Source: Methanoplanus sp. FWC-SCC4 (GTDB taxonomy: Archaea > Halobacteriota > Methanomicrobia > Methanomicrobiales > Methanomicrobiaceae). Taken from it: 64,000 nucleotides of DNA. The notes below the pieces were generated by a model. It worked only from the letters and a program-made list of their open reading frames with translations, did not search any database and was not told the DNA's origin. The first letter of the stretch is position 1, and every line of letters starts with the position of its first letter. Below, in pieces: positions 46,793-55,609 of this stretch. A program made the translations under genes and the position numbers. The stretch is taken from positions 1,914,370 through 1,978,369 of the forward strand of contig NZ_CP043875.1 of assembly GCF_032878975.1 (NCBI RefSeq), written 5' to 3'.

Positions 46793-47251
46793 ATGACAAC
46801 AAGAATCCTTGATTCATCTTTCTTTTTTCTCGACATACCAATAGACGGCGAGTGCATGATACCTGCACGGGTGGAGGATGAATTAATTGACATAAGGGCA
46901 AAAGCCCGCCTTGAGGCAATGAAAGCCAAAGGAATGAGGGTCTCTGAGCCTTCACGGGAATCACTTGAAAGGGCGAGAAAGGCAGCACTTAAATCAGGTG
47001 ACATTACTGTTCTTTCAGAAACCGACCTGGATGTCGTGGCACTTGCACTTGACACAGGGGGCGATGTGGTTTCAGATGATTTCGCGGTATCAAACACTGC
47101 ACAGACACTTGGCCTCAGGGTAATTCCTCTTCAGCAAAGAGCAGCCAGAAAGATTCGCTGGAGATACAGGTGTCAGGGATGCGGCAAATACTACTCAAAA
47201 CCCGGTACATGTGAAATCTGCGGTGCTGAGATTAAAAGAAAGCTTAAATGA
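46793..47251 (+). CDS. nob1: Nob1-type endonuclease, PIN domain plus zinc ribbon
   Basis: A 152-residue protein with an N-terminal PIN nuclease domain: TRILDSSFFF (catalytic Asp) and VVSDDFAVSNTAQTLGL (further acidic residues). The C-terminus has a zinc ribbon made of CQGCGKYYSKPGTCEICG. This is the architecture of archaeal Nob1, which cuts the 3' end of pre-16S rRNA at the end of small subunit maturation. Spacing of 31 bases to prs and 21 to gfcR suggests co-transcription. Confidence 0.9.
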   Translation: MTTRILDSSFFFLDIPIDGECMIPARVEDELIDIRAKARLEAMKAKGMRVSEPSRESLERARKAALKSGDITVLSETDLDVVALALDTGGDVVSDDFAVSNTAQTLGLRVIPLQQRAARKIRWRYRCQGCGKYYSKPGTCEICGAEIKRKLK

Positions 47252-47272
47252 TCAAAAACATATTCTATTTTC

Positions 47273-47896
47273 ATGTCATCCCTTGATGATCTCATTGAAA
47301 GGGCAAAGATGCTCCACTCTGAAGGCAGGAGTCAGAGTCAGATCGCTGACGAAATGAGTCTTTCCGTTGAGACTATTACATGGCTTTTAACCCAGCAGAA
47401 AGGTGAGAAGGCGGCTCCAAAGGATATACTAATTGACTGGTCGGCAATAAGCTGCTATGCCGACATGCTTGAGGATATATCCGTAATGATGCTGAAGAGA
47501 TTCTATTATGCACAAGAAGAGCTTTTGGAATCAGACGAAAAGGAGATCTGCGAACCTGATGTAATCATCGGAATTGCACACTCGGGAATTCCGCTCGCAA
47601 CCATGATTGCAGGCGAGGAGGATTGCCAGTTTACAATGTATCACCCTAAAAAACATGCACAGGGAGAAAATCCGGCAGGTTCACTCAACAGCAGTTTCGC
47701 AAATGTTACAGGCAAAAAATGCCTGATTGTCGATGACGTGATTACAAGCGGCAACACAGTTTCAGAGGCGGTTGATTATATAAGAAGCCACGGCGGATGT
47801 CCTGTCGGCATTGTTGTAATCTTTGACAAACGCGGCATTAAAGAGATCAACGATGTTCCACTGTATTCTCTCGTTAAAGCAGAGAGAATTGACTAA
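47273..47896 (+). CDS. gfcR: GfcR-type regulator (HTH plus phosphoribosyltransferase-like domain)
   Basis: A 207-residue protein combining an N-terminal helix-turn-helix (GRSQSQIADEMSLSVETITW, residues about 17-36) with a type I phosphoribosyltransferase domain (CLIVDDVITSGNTVSEAV, the PRPP loop). This is the architecture of the archaeal PyrE-like / GfcR family. In haloarchaea GfcR regulates central carbon metabolism; a PRPP-sensing regulatory role is likely here but is an inference. The close upstream prs gene, which makes PRPP, fits. Confidence 0.85.
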   Translation: MSSLDDLIERAKMLHSEGRSQSQIADEMSLSVETITWLLTQQKGEKAAPKDILIDWSAISCYADMLEDISVMMLKRFYYAQEELLESDEKEICEPDVIIGIAHSGIPLATMIAGEEDCQFTMYHPKKHAQGENPAGSLNSSFANVTGKKCLIVDDVITSGNTVSEAVDYIRSHGGCPVGIVVIFDKRGIKEINDVPLYSLVKAERID

Positions 47897-48020
47897 AAAC
47901 CCAGATATTATTTTGAAAAGGTATGCAGTCACCAGGTGACTTACATATAAAATCAATAATATTATCTCTTGCCGCACAAAAAGAATCTTAATAAAACCAG
48001 TATGACTTCAGGTGTAAATT

Positions 48021-48491
48021 ATGGCAGTAATCGATGTAGTGGTCTTTGAGATCAGTAAAACTCTTTATGCACTGGATATTAATCTTGCCCGGGAAATTGT
48101 GGAAATGATGCCAATAACCCCCGTTCCACGTGCTCCCTCACATATTGCAGGTATCATAAATCTAAGGGGAGAAATCACCAATATTATTAATCTGAACCGT
48201 ATCCTGAATCTCCCGGAAAATGAGGATATTGAAAGTCAGAAGATTATTGTATTGGTTCCGGAGGCAACCGGTGGTTCAAATATAGGAATTATTGTTGACA
48301 ACGTCCACAGTGTGATTCAGGTTGACGAAGACAGAATAGACCCGATGGACAATGCAATCTCAAAAGAAGCATACGTCAAGGGAATCATTAAGGAAAAATC
48401 TGATATCGCCGAAGGCGAGGGTAAAACAGATCTTATCATATGGATTGATCTAAGTCTTATCCTGGCAGATTTATATGAAGAGCGAACCTGA
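48021..48491 (+). CDS. cheW: CheW chemotaxis adaptor
   Basis: A 156-residue protein of the CheW fold: FEISKTLYALDINLAREIVE near the start, PRAPSHIAGIINLRGEITNIINL as segments PRAPSHIAGIINLRG and the final NIGIIVDNVHSVIQV. CheW couples chemoreceptors to the kinase CheA, which ultimately controls archaellar rotation. No cheA, cheY or receptor gene is in the window; this is a stand-alone copy, away from the archaellum genes 10 kb to the left. A separate TATA-like region precedes it in the 124-base gap. Confidence 0.85.
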   Translation: MAVIDVVVFEISKTLYALDINLAREIVEMMPITPVPRAPSHIAGIINLRGEITNIINLNRILNLPENEDIESQKIIVLVPEATGGSNIGIIVDNVHSVIQVDEDRIDPMDNAISKEAYVKGIIKEKSDIAEGEGKTDLIIWIDLSLILADLYEERT

Positions 48492-48604
48492 AGGGATATT
48501 CGGATTTTCTCTGATTATGCTCATCCAAAAGAGATAAAATACTTTTTTTCAGCATAATTACAGTTATAATAACAAATTATATAAGAAGAGATCTCAAACC
48601 AAAC

Positions 48605-48614
48605 ACTATATATA
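48605..48614 (+). promoter_or_regulatory. TATA box of the thermosome gene
   Basis: ACTATATATA, preceded by the purine-rich AAAC that suits a BRE, is a strong archaeal promoter. It would give a transcript start near 48636, downstream of ATG 48634. This rules out the longer 539-residue reading and supports ATG 48664 with AAGGAG 9 bases upstream. Confidence 0.7.
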
Positions 48615-48663
48615 GAATTACAATTCCACATTTATGGAAGATCATAGTAAGGAGTATCTGCAT

Positions 48664-50253
48664 ATGTTAGCGGGACAACAAGTAGTAATTTTACGCGATA
48701 ATGTTGATGTAACAAGCGGTATGGAGGCACAGCACTCAAATATTATGGCATGCAAGGCCATTGCAAGTGCTGTCAGAACCACCCTCGGACCGCGTGGTAT
48801 GGACAAAATGCTCGTCTCACCATCAGGTGATGTAGTTATCACAAACGATGGTGCAACAATTCTTCACGAACTTTCAGTCGAGCACCCGGCAGCAAAGATG
48901 GTCATTTCCGTTGCCGAAGCACAGGATGACGAAGTCGGAGACGGAACAACAACTGCATCTATTCTTATCGGGGCCCTTATGGAAGAAGCTGAAATTCTTC
49001 TCAAAAAAGGCATTCACCCGACAATCATTGCAAAAGGATATACCTTAGGTATGGAAAAGGCAATGGAAATTCTCAATGCAAACGTCATTGAGGCAGCTGC
49101 GGATGACCGCGAGATGCTCTTAAAGGTTGCAGGAACAGCAGTTACCGGCAAGTCAATCGAGTCAATGAAAGAGAAGATCACAGGAATCATTGTTGACGCT
49201 GTTTTAGCTGTTGCACAAAAAGCAGAGGACGGCACATACACCGTTGATGAGGATGATGTCAGGATTAAAACCGTAGTCGGCGACAGTATGGATGACGCGG
49301 AGCTTATCACCGGATTCTTAATTGACAAGACACGCTGTGATCAGGGAATGCCAAAGAAAGTGGAAAACGCTAAAATTGCACTTTTATCAATGCCTCTTGA
49401 AGTCAAAAAGACAGAGACAAAGGCAAAGATTAAAATCACAAGCTCAGAGCAGGTTGAGGCATTCTCCGAAAAAGAGAAGGAATCCCTCAAAACAATGGCT
49501 GAAGCAATCAAAGCCTCAGGCGCAAATGTTGTACTCTGCCAGAAAGGCATTGCTGACGCTGTTCAGTACTTCCTCTCCCACGATGGAATCCTTGCAATTC
49601 AGGATGTTCCTGAAAAAGACATGAAGGCATTTGCACGTGCTCTTGACGGAACAATCGTAAACGCTGTTGCAGACCTTGAAGAATCAGTTCTTGGAAACGC
49701 AGATCTCATTGAAGAGATGAAGGACATCGCTGCAACAAAGTTCACAGGATGCAAAAACGGAAGCACAGTAAGTATTCTCATCAAAGGTTCAAACCAGATC
49801 TTTGTTGACGAACTTGAGCGTGCTGTATATGACTCCGCACGTGTTGTAATGGATGCACTCGAAGACGGTAAATTCGTAGTCGGCGGCGCAGCAATCGATA
49901 CAGAACTTTACCTTAGCATTCGCGACTATGCATCAACAATGGGCGGAAGAATTCAGCTTGCAATCGAAGCATTTGCAAACATATTTGAAACAATTCCAGC
50001 CACTCTTGCAGAAAACTCAGGACACGACCCAATTGATATCCTTGTCGATTTAAAATCCGCTCATGCAAACGGAAGCAAATATGCAGGCCTTAACGTCTAC
50101 ACCGGAAAAGTTTCCGACATGTATGAAGCAGGCGTAATTGAGCCTATGCGTGTAAAAAGACAGGCAGTCCAGAGTGCATCTGAAACAGCATGCCTCTTAA
50201 TCCGTGTGGATGACATGATGGTTTCAAAGTCAGCCGCACAGATGGCAAGATAA
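48664..50253 (+). CDS. Thermosome subunit (group II chaperonin)
   Basis: A 529-residue chaperonin starting at ATG 48664 (AAGGAG 9 bases upstream; transcript start falls after the alternative ATG 48634). Conserved ATPase features are [33 protein letters not shown] (catalytic Asp) and the C-terminal GGAAIDTEL. The C-terminus ends AAQMAR without the Gly-Gly-Met tail present in some thermosomes. Sixteen-subunit double rings fold proteins in the archaeal cytosol. Other thermosome subunits, if any, lie outside the window. Confidence 0.95.
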   Translation: MLAGQQVVILRDNVDVTSGMEAQHSNIMACKAIASAVRTTLGPRGMDKMLVSPSGDVVITNDGATILHELSVEHPAAKMVISVAEAQDDEVGDGTTTASILIGALMEEAEILLKKGIHPTIIAKGYTLGMEKAMEILNANVIEAAADDREMLLKVAGTAVTGKSIESMKEKITGIIVDAVLAVAQKAEDGTYTVDEDDVRIKTVVGDSMDDAELITGFLIDKTRCDQGMPKKVENAKIALLSMPLEVKKTETKAKIKITSSEQVEAFSEKEKESLKTMAEAIKASGANVVLCQKGIADAVQYFLSHDGILAIQDVPEKDMKAFARALDGTIVNAVADLEESVLGNADLIEEMKDIAATKFTGCKNGSTVSILIKGSNQIFVDELERAVYDSARVVMDALEDGKFVVGGAAIDTELYLSIRDYASTMGGRIQLAIEAFANIFETIPATLAENSGHDPIDILVDLKSAHANGSKYAGLNVYTGKVSDMYEAGVIEPMRVKRQAVQSASETACLLIRVDDMMVSKSAAQMAR

Positions 50254-50290
50254 TAATAAAAATAATAAAAATTTTCAATCTTTTTTTCGC
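50254..50290 (+). terminator. Terminator-like T-run after thermosome gene
   Basis: Downstream of the stop, a run of seven T residues (about 50280-50286) follows an A/T-rich stretch. This is consistent with archaeal T-tract termination. The remaining sequence to 50452 has no visible gene. Confidence 0.45.
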
Positions 50291-50452
50291 CTGAATATTA
50301 TCACATATTTAAAAAAATACAGCTTTTTGTCATTGGATAAATATTCCGATACAGGATAAACCAGATAACCGTCCTGTTACACAGTCTGATAAAACCTGAT
50401 TTATTCATTTATATATCCTCCTTTCAAACTTTTTTAAAAAGGAGAAATAAAT

Positions 50453-50980
50453 ATGAAACCTAAAAGTCTCATTTTTTCAGGGATTACAGTCATGTGCATT
50501 CTTCTGGCACTTGCAATGCCGGTTGTCGCAGGCACGGTTTCTGAGGAAATGTCTGATGCATATTTAAAAAATGCATCTCCAGTGGCACCTGAAACCAAAG
50601 ATGAAACAATATCTCTCGAACTGATTGCCAAAACGAAGGTTGTAAACAACGGCGACACCATAAAACTTGCAGCCATTGCAACTGATAGTGAAAACAGACC
50701 TCTTTTAAACCGGACGGTTTTGTTCTTCCAGAATATTGTCGTCGCAGGGATAAATGTTGACACTGTAATGGGAGAGGCTGTCACAAATGAAAACGGAGTT
50801 GCAATCTTTAAAAGCGTTGTATCAACAGACGGAAACTACGGTGAACTTTTCGCAGGTGCCGGAATACAAAAAGAAAATTCTGATGATATCTTCTCCTCAG
50901 AGCATGTCATGATAAGAGTAATAAACGAATATCCGGTAGTCTCTGAGGATAAGAGCGGAAACAAAAAAGTATTAAACTAA
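50453..50980 (+). CDS. Secreted Ig-like protein of unknown function
   Basis: A 175-residue protein with a signal peptide (cleavage near residue 26, VVAG) and AAGGAG 8 bases upstream of ATG. The mature part is a single beta-sandwich-like domain; VNNGDTIKLAAIATDSENRPLLNRTVLFFQN and the NENGVAIFKSVV strand recall bacterial Ig-like (Big_1-type) domains (quoted in short pieces: NNGDTIKLAAIATD and NENGVAIFKSVV). There is no anchor, so it is probably free or attached to other surface proteins. Its neighbours are unrelated and give no further clue. Confidence 0.6.
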   Translation: MKPKSLIFSGITVMCILLALAMPVVAGTVSEEMSDAYLKNASPVAPETKDETISLELIAKTKVVNNGDTIKLAAIATDSENRPLLNRTVLFFQNIVVAGINVDTVMGEAVTNENGVAIFKSVVSTDGNYGELFAGAGIQKENSDDIFSSEHVMIRVINEYPVVSEDKSGNKKVLN

Positions 50981-50999
50981 AATCTGATTTTTGAGCGAT

Positions 51000-51203
51000 T
51001 TATCCCCTCGAAGAAGTGGTATATACAATAATCTCCCCTTCTTTCGCGGGTTCATCCTCTGGAATGAACTTCCCGTTTTTAGAGAGAATAACAGTGTCAG
51101 GGACAACATCAATTGCCAAAAGGATATCAGCGTATGTTTCGCCCTCCTCAAAACAGCATTCCAAATCCTCATTCTCACGCTTAAAAATCAGTCTGCACAT
51201 CAT
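51000..51203 (-). CDS. ThiS/MoaD-like small beta-grasp protein with unusual C-terminus
   Basis: A 67-residue protein starting at the ATG pair at 51203/51200 (the longer frame from 51260 runs into the ilvC end). The order of strands and DVVPDTVILSKNGKFIPEDE followed by KEGEIIVYT is that of ThiS/MoaD sulfur-carrier proteins. These normally end in Gly-Gly for thiocarboxylate formation; this one ends SSRG, with a single glycine. It starts 54 bases after ilvC in the same direction. It could be a sulfur carrier that needs trimming, or a diverged non-carrier; nothing here decides. Confidence 0.65.
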   Translation of the reverse strand: MMCRLIFKRENEDLECCFEEGETYADILLAIDVVPDTVILSKNGKFIPEDEPAKEGEIIVYTTSSRG

Positions 51204-51256
51204 AATATCACAAAAGATTTCAAATAGACAGTTAAAAAGAGGTTTTGGATATGTAT

Positions 51257-52249
51257 TCAATCTTTCTTAAACTGAGGCATCATCGACCTTAATTCGGCAC
51301 CGACCTCTTCTATTAAATGCTCTTCATCAGCACGGTTTAGTGCATTGAAAACCGGCCTGTTGACCATGTTTTCCAAAATCCACTCCTTTGCAAACTCTCC
51401 GGTCTGAATCTCACAGAGTATCTCCTCCATTGCATCGTAGCTTTCAGCACCGATTACACGCGGACCTCTTGTTAAGTCACCGTACTGTGCCGTATTTGAG
51501 ATCGAGTCCCTCATCTTTGTAAATCCGCCTTCATAGATCAGATCGACAATGAGCTTTAATTCATGAAGAACCTCAAGATATGCCATCTCCGGTGCGTATC
51601 CTGCCGCAACAAGAGTTTCAAAGCCGGCTTTTACAAGACATGTGACTCCTCCGCACAATACTGCCTGTTCTCCGAAGAGATCAGTCTCTGTCTCCTCACG
51701 GAACGTGGTCTCAAGGACAACGGCACGGGTTGATCCTATTCCCTTTGCATAGGCCAGAGCGATATCTTTTGCATTTCCGGTATAGTCCTGTTCAATGGCA
51801 ATAAGCCCCGGTACACCCTTTCCGTCCTCATATGTTCTTCTGACCATATGTCCGGGCCCCTTTGGTGCAACCATTACGACATCAACATTTGCAGGAGGAA
51901 CTATCTGACCGTAGTGGACATTAAATCCGTGTGAAAACATCAGACAGTTGCCATCGGCAAGAAATGGTCTGATATCCTCTCTGTAAACTTCCGCCTGCTT
52001 CTCATCAGGGAGAAGAACCATTATGATATCGGCTTTCTTTGCCGCTTCCGAGACTCCGTAAATCTCAAAACCGTCTTCTACCGCCGCATTACGGCTTTTT
52101 CCCTCGCGGATTCCGATGATTACATTCAGACCGCTGTCCCTTAGATTTAATGCCTGTCCGCGTCCCTGTGAACCATAACCCAGCACTGCTATTGTGGAGG
52201 ATGAGATTTTTTCAAGGTCGGCATCGGATTCATAGTATTTTTTTATCAT
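51257..52249 (-). CDS. ilvC: Ketol-acid reductoisomerase
   Basis: A 330-residue class I enzyme. The NADPH-binding loop [17 protein letters not shown] is at the N-terminus, and the catalytic acids appear in [11 protein letters not shown] and the EE-containing helix [11 protein letters not shown]. It converts acetolactate or 2-aceto-2-hydroxybutyrate to the dihydroxy acid in valine, leucine and isoleucine synthesis, working with IlvB/IlvN made 3 kb to the right. It is transcribed leftward, away from the leuB operon, and 71 bases after leuA in the same direction. Confidence 0.95.
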   Translation of the reverse strand: MIKKYYESDADLEKISSSTIAVLGYGSQGRGQALNLRDSGLNVIIGIREGKSRNAAVEDGFEIYGVSEAAKKADIIMVLLPDEKQAEVYREDIRPFLADGNCLMFSHGFNVHYGQIVPPANVDVVMVAPKGPGHMVRRTYEDGKGVPGLIAIEQDYTGNAKDIALAYAKGIGSTRAVVLETTFREETETDLFGEQAVLCGGVTCLVKAGFETLVAAGYAPEMAYLEVLHELKLIVDLIYEGGFTKMRDSISNTAQYGDLTRGPRVIGAESYDAMEEILCEIQTGEFAKEWILENMVNRPVFNALNRADEEHLIEEVGAELRSMMPQFKKD

Positions 52250-52319
52250 CTTTTTTCCCTCTGTTCTGGTTTAGAGTAATTAACACAATTGTTATTTGAA
52301 ATTTTTCCAGGCATGATTC

Positions 52320-53894
52320 TTATTTTTCAAACGAAAACCCTCCTGAACGGCAGACGATATTGATCCCGTTTACCATCGCCTCTGCAGAGGCCAGGACTAT
52401 ATCACTTCCTGATGCACCTGCATCAAATATATGCCCTTTATTGTCCTCAACAGATATGGTAACGCTTCCGATGGCATCGGAGCCTCCGGATATCGCCTCA
52501 ACCTGATAGCTTTTGAGCTCGATTTTACCGGGGAATATCCCAAGCAGTGCCTTCATTGCAGCATCCACGGGGCCGTCACCGGTGGCTGAGAAAATCTTCT
52601 CCTCCCCCCTCACAATTGCCCTTACACTTGCAGTCGGCAGGGCATGATTTCCGGTGAAGATGGAGATGTCATCAAGGACAATCGCTTTTTCGGCTCCGCT
52701 GGTTCCCATAATGCTGTCAGCAATCTCAAAGAGATCATACTCGGTCACTTTCTTTCCCTTTCCGGAGATCTCCTTGACTTTGAAGATTATCCGGTCAAGG
52801 GTCTCTTCATCAGGATTTATTCCGGCATCAGAGAGCATCTGACGGACGGCATGCCTCCCGACATGCTTCCCAAGCTTTAAACGCCGCCTGTGGCCGACCA
52901 TTTCAGGAGTCATTATCCCCGGCTCGAATGTTTTCGGGTCTGACATAACCCCGTGGGAATGAATGCCACTCTCATGGGAAAATGCATTTTCCCCGACAAC
53001 AGGCTGAATTGGCAGAATCGGAATTCCCGATAACCTTGAAACAAGCCTTGATGTTTCAACAAGCTTTTCAGTCCTGATGTTTGTTGAAATGCCACAGATT
53101 GCCTCCATAATCATGACAGTCTGGGAAATATCCGCATTGCCTGCACGTTCACCAATACCGTTCACCGTAACCTGAACCTGATCGGCACCTCCCTCGACTG
53201 CCGCAATTGTGTTTGCAACCGCAAGCCCGAAGTCATTGTGGCAGTGAACGTCAATTTTGCATCTGACTTTTTCACGGATTTGTGATACAAGAGGTTTCAT
53301 CATTGACGGGGTAAAGACACCCACCGTATCAGGCACGTTGATAACGGCTGCTCCGGCTTCGTCTGCGGCCATATAGGCTTCGATTAATTCGACAGGGTTT
53401 GTCCTTGTCGCATCCATCGCGGAAAACATCACCTGGTCACAACCCGAACAGGCATAATCCACAATTTCACGGATAATTTCGAGAACTTCCTCATGGGTTT
53501 TTTTAATCGTGTGCTCCCTCTGAATCTCCGATGTTGGAATGAAAACATGAACCATATCAACGCCGCTGTCAATACAGCGGTCAACATCGGATTTCACAGA
53601 TCTTGCAAGACCACAGATCTTTGCCCCGGTATTTTCACCAGCAATCTTCCTGACGGTCTGGAATTCTACATCTGAAGACGCAGGAAAACCCGCTTCAATA
53701 ACATCAACACCGATCTCTGAGAGATGGCGTGCAATTTCTATCTTCTGATCAAGCGTGAAAGACACACCCGGAGTCTGTTCCCCGTCACGTAGTGTGGTGT
53801 CAAAAACAGTTACTTTTCTAAATGCTTCGCTATTCTTCACATTATCGGTGAAGAAGGCGACCTGCCGCTTGTTCAGCGACTCTCCGAATCCCAT
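52320..53894 (-). CDS. leuA: 2-Isopropylmalate synthase
   Basis: Start at ATG 53894, because a TATA box at about 53932-53941 would start transcripts near 53912 and this gives the usual 524-residue length; the frame from 53990 lies upstream of the promoter. The catalytic region has VFDTTLRDGEQTPGVSF, HVFIPTSEIQREHTIKK and the metal-site HCHNDFGLAVANTIA; the HGVMSD and LGKHVGRHAVR regions and the C-terminal LeuA dimer (feedback) domain are present. It condenses 2-ketoisovalerate with acetyl-CoA, the first committed step to leucine. The paralogue on the right is the likely citramalate enzyme, which supports the leucine role here. Confidence 0.88.
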   Translation of the reverse strand: MGFGESLNKRQVAFFTDNVKNSEAFRKVTVFDTTLRDGEQTPGVSFTLDQKIEIARHLSEIGVDVIEAGFPASSDVEFQTVRKIAGENTGAKICGLARSVKSDVDRCIDSGVDMVHVFIPTSEIQREHTIKKTHEEVLEIIREIVDYACSGCDQVMFSAMDATRTNPVELIEAYMAADEAGAAVINVPDTVGVFTPSMMKPLVSQIREKVRCKIDVHCHNDFGLAVANTIAAVEGGADQVQVTVNGIGERAGNADISQTVMIMEAICGISTNIRTEKLVETSRLVSRLSGIPILPIQPVVGENAFSHESGIHSHGVMSDPKTFEPGIMTPEMVGHRRRLKLGKHVGRHAVRQMLSDAGINPDEETLDRIIFKVKEISGKGKKVTEYDLFEIADSIMGTSGAEKAIVLDDISIFTGNHALPTASVRAIVRGEEKIFSATGDGPVDAAMKALLGIFPGKIELKSYQVEAISGGSDAIGSVTISVEDNKGHIFDAGASGSDIVLASAEAMVNGINIVCRSGGFSFEK

Positions 53895-53931
53895 ATTTCT
53901 GAGACATAACAATACATAAGTGCCGCTGAAA

Positions 53932-53941
53932 GCATATATAC
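53932..53941 (-). promoter_or_regulatory. TATA box of leuA
   Basis: On the minus strand TATATATGCT (plus-strand AGCATATATA) about 38 bases before ATG 53894. The layout gives a short leader of roughly 18 bases and supports the chosen start. Confidence 0.6.
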
Positions 53942-53982
53942 TTTTTCCACACGGTTCACACAAGCCAGATCTTCCGCAACCC

Positions 53983-54021
53983 TGGTGCATTTTTCTATAA
54001 TCTATATACTCAAATGGTGCA
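53983..54021. promoter_or_regulatory. TGGTGCA direct repeats between leuA and cimA
   Basis: TGGTGCA occurs at 53983-53989 and 54015-54021, 32 bases apart (about three helical turns), between the two divergent promoters. The second copy is 24 bases before the cimA TATA box. Such spacing lets a dimeric regulator bind both on one DNA face, so a shared regulator of both operons is possible. No protein can be named. Confidence 0.4.
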
Positions 54022-54044
54022 AAAAATTGGGTTTTGGCATAACA

Positions 54045-54053
54045 TTTATATAC
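54045..54053 (+). promoter_or_regulatory. TATA box of the cimA operon
   Basis: TTTATATAC at 54045-54053 would start transcription near 54074. The GGGAG at 54076-54080 is the best ribosome-binding candidate for GTG 54095, though it is further away than usual. A short frame starting at ATG 54091 overlaps this start. Confidence 0.55.
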
Positions 54054-54094
54054 AAATTACAATCAGAATAGTTCTGGGAGTTGAAATCCTATGA

Positions 54095-55609
54095 GTGATT
54101 ACTTTCTTTGCCGATAAAAAATTACGTTTCCTTGACACAACTCTTCGTGACGGGGAACAGACACCCGGTGTTTCACTGACACCTGAACAGAAACTAAAAA
54201 TCGCATCTGCACTCTCTGATATGGGAATACATACCATTGAAGCCGGAAGTGCCATGGCATCAGAAGGAGAGCGGGAGGCTGTTAAACTGATCTCAGAGGC
54301 TGGCCTCCGTTCGGAATGCTGTACCTATTCAAGGGCAAAACATGGGGATATTGACATTGCGGCAGATTGTGGTGCAGACTCGATACACCTGGTGGTGCCT
54401 GTATCTGACCTTCACATAACGAAGAAACTCGGGAAGACAAGGGACGAGGTGTTCAAAATGGCCATTGATGCTGTCCGATACGCCAAAGAACGCGGCCTTA
54501 TAGTCGAACTCTCAGGAGAAGACGCATCAAGGGCCGACCCCTCATTTCTAAGGAATCTGTTCAGGGAGGGAGTCAGAAACGGTGCCGACAGACTTTGTTT
54601 TTGCGACACCGTCGGCCTTTTAACGCCTGAAAAGACAGCAGAACTAATTCCTGAATTCTGCCTTGCACCACTGTCCATACACTGTCACAATGACCTCGGA
54701 TTAGGACTTGCAAACACAATTGCGGCTCTGAAATCAGGGGCCTCCTGTGCCCATGTGACTGTAAACGGTCTTGGCGAACGTGCGGGCAATACTGCACTCG
54801 AAGAGCTTGTGATGTCACTTGAAAAGCTCTACTCATATGACACGGGCATTTCAAAGGAAAAGATATACCCGCTTTCAGTCCTTGTCTCAAAGCTTACAAA
54901 AGTGCCGCTTGCAACAAACAAACCAATTGTGGGCGAGATGGCTTTCACTCACGAAAGCGGAATCCATGCACACGGACTTTTGAGGGACGCAACAACCTAC
55001 GAGCCGATGTCACCCGAGACTGTCGGGAGAAAAAGGAGGATCATACTTGGAAAGCACTCCGGCACTGCGTCAGTTAAGGCGGCACTCTCCGAACTCGGAT
55101 ATGAGCCTGACGACCAGCAGCTAAAAGAGATCGTTTCAAGAATTAAAAAACTCGGAGACAAGGGCATAAAAGTGACAGATGCAGATGTAATGGCCGTTGC
55201 TGATGCAGTCATGATGCTTGAATGCAAACCGGTGATTGACCTGAAGCAGTTTACGATTGTAAGCGGCAGCAACTCAATACCCACAGCCTCGGTTACGATG
55301 GTTATAAACGGAGTGGAAGTCACCGGGGCTTCGACAGGAACAGGTCCGGTTGACGCCGCCCTTAAGGTTCTTGAACAATCGGTTGCTTTTGCAGGCGATA
55401 TCAGACTTGAGGAATATCATGTCGATGCCATAAGCGGCGGTGCTGATGCAATGGTGGATGTCACGGTGAAGCTCAGGAAGGACGGAAGAATATTAACCTC
55501 CAGAGGCGCAAGAACAGATATCGTAGAAGCAAGTGTGGAGGCGGTAGTATCAGGAATGAATCGTTTATTGAGGGAGGAAAATGAAAACCGGAGCAGGAAT
55601 ACTGATTGA
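54095..55609 (+). CDS. cimA: Citramalate synthase (LeuA-family), first gene of the isoleucine operon
   Basis: A 504-residue LeuA-type synthase starting at GTG 54095. It has FLDTTLRDGEQTPGVSL, HITKKLGKTRDEVF, HCHNDLGLGLANTIA and HESGIHAHGLLRD, plus a C-terminal regulatory domain. The substrate-binding motifs differ from leuA, and length is close to the methanogen citramalate synthase CimA, which joins pyruvate and acetyl-CoA to bypass threonine in isoleucine synthesis. This is supported by the operon: ilvB, ilvN, leuC, leuD, leuB follow, the genes needed to turn citramalate into 2-oxobutyrate. Homocitrate synthase AksA is less likely because it normally lacks the C-terminal domain. The next gene overlaps the end of this one by 29 bases. 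Confidence 0.82.
   Translation: MITFFADKKLRFLDTTLRDGEQTPGVSLTPEQKLKIASALSDMGIHTIEAGSAMASEGEREAVKLISEAGLRSECCTYSRAKHGDIDIAADCGADSIHLVVPVSDLHITKKLGKTRDEVFKMAIDAVRYAKERGLIVELSGEDASRADPSFLRNLFREGVRNGADRLCFCDTVGLLTPEKTAELIPEFCLAPLSIHCHNDLGLGLANTIAALKSGASCAHVTVNGLGERAGNTALEELVMSLEKLYSYDTGISKEKIYPLSVLVSKLTKVPLATNKPIVGEMAFTHESGIHAHGLLRDATTYEPMSPETVGRKRRIILGKHSGTASVKAALSELGYEPDDQQLKEIVSRIKKLGDKGIKVTDADVMAVADAVMMLECKPVIDLKQFTIVSGSNSIPTASVTMVINGVEVTGASTGTGPVDAALKVLEQSVAFAGDIRLEEYHVDAISGGADAMVDVTVKLRKDGRILTSRGARTDIVEASVEAVVSGMNRLLREENENRSRNTD

Noticed and set aside
48634-48663. Earlier ATG for the thermosome gene
   Set aside because: It lies at or before the predicted transcript start from the TATA box at 48605-48614 and has no ribosome-binding site; ATG 48664 has AAGGAG.
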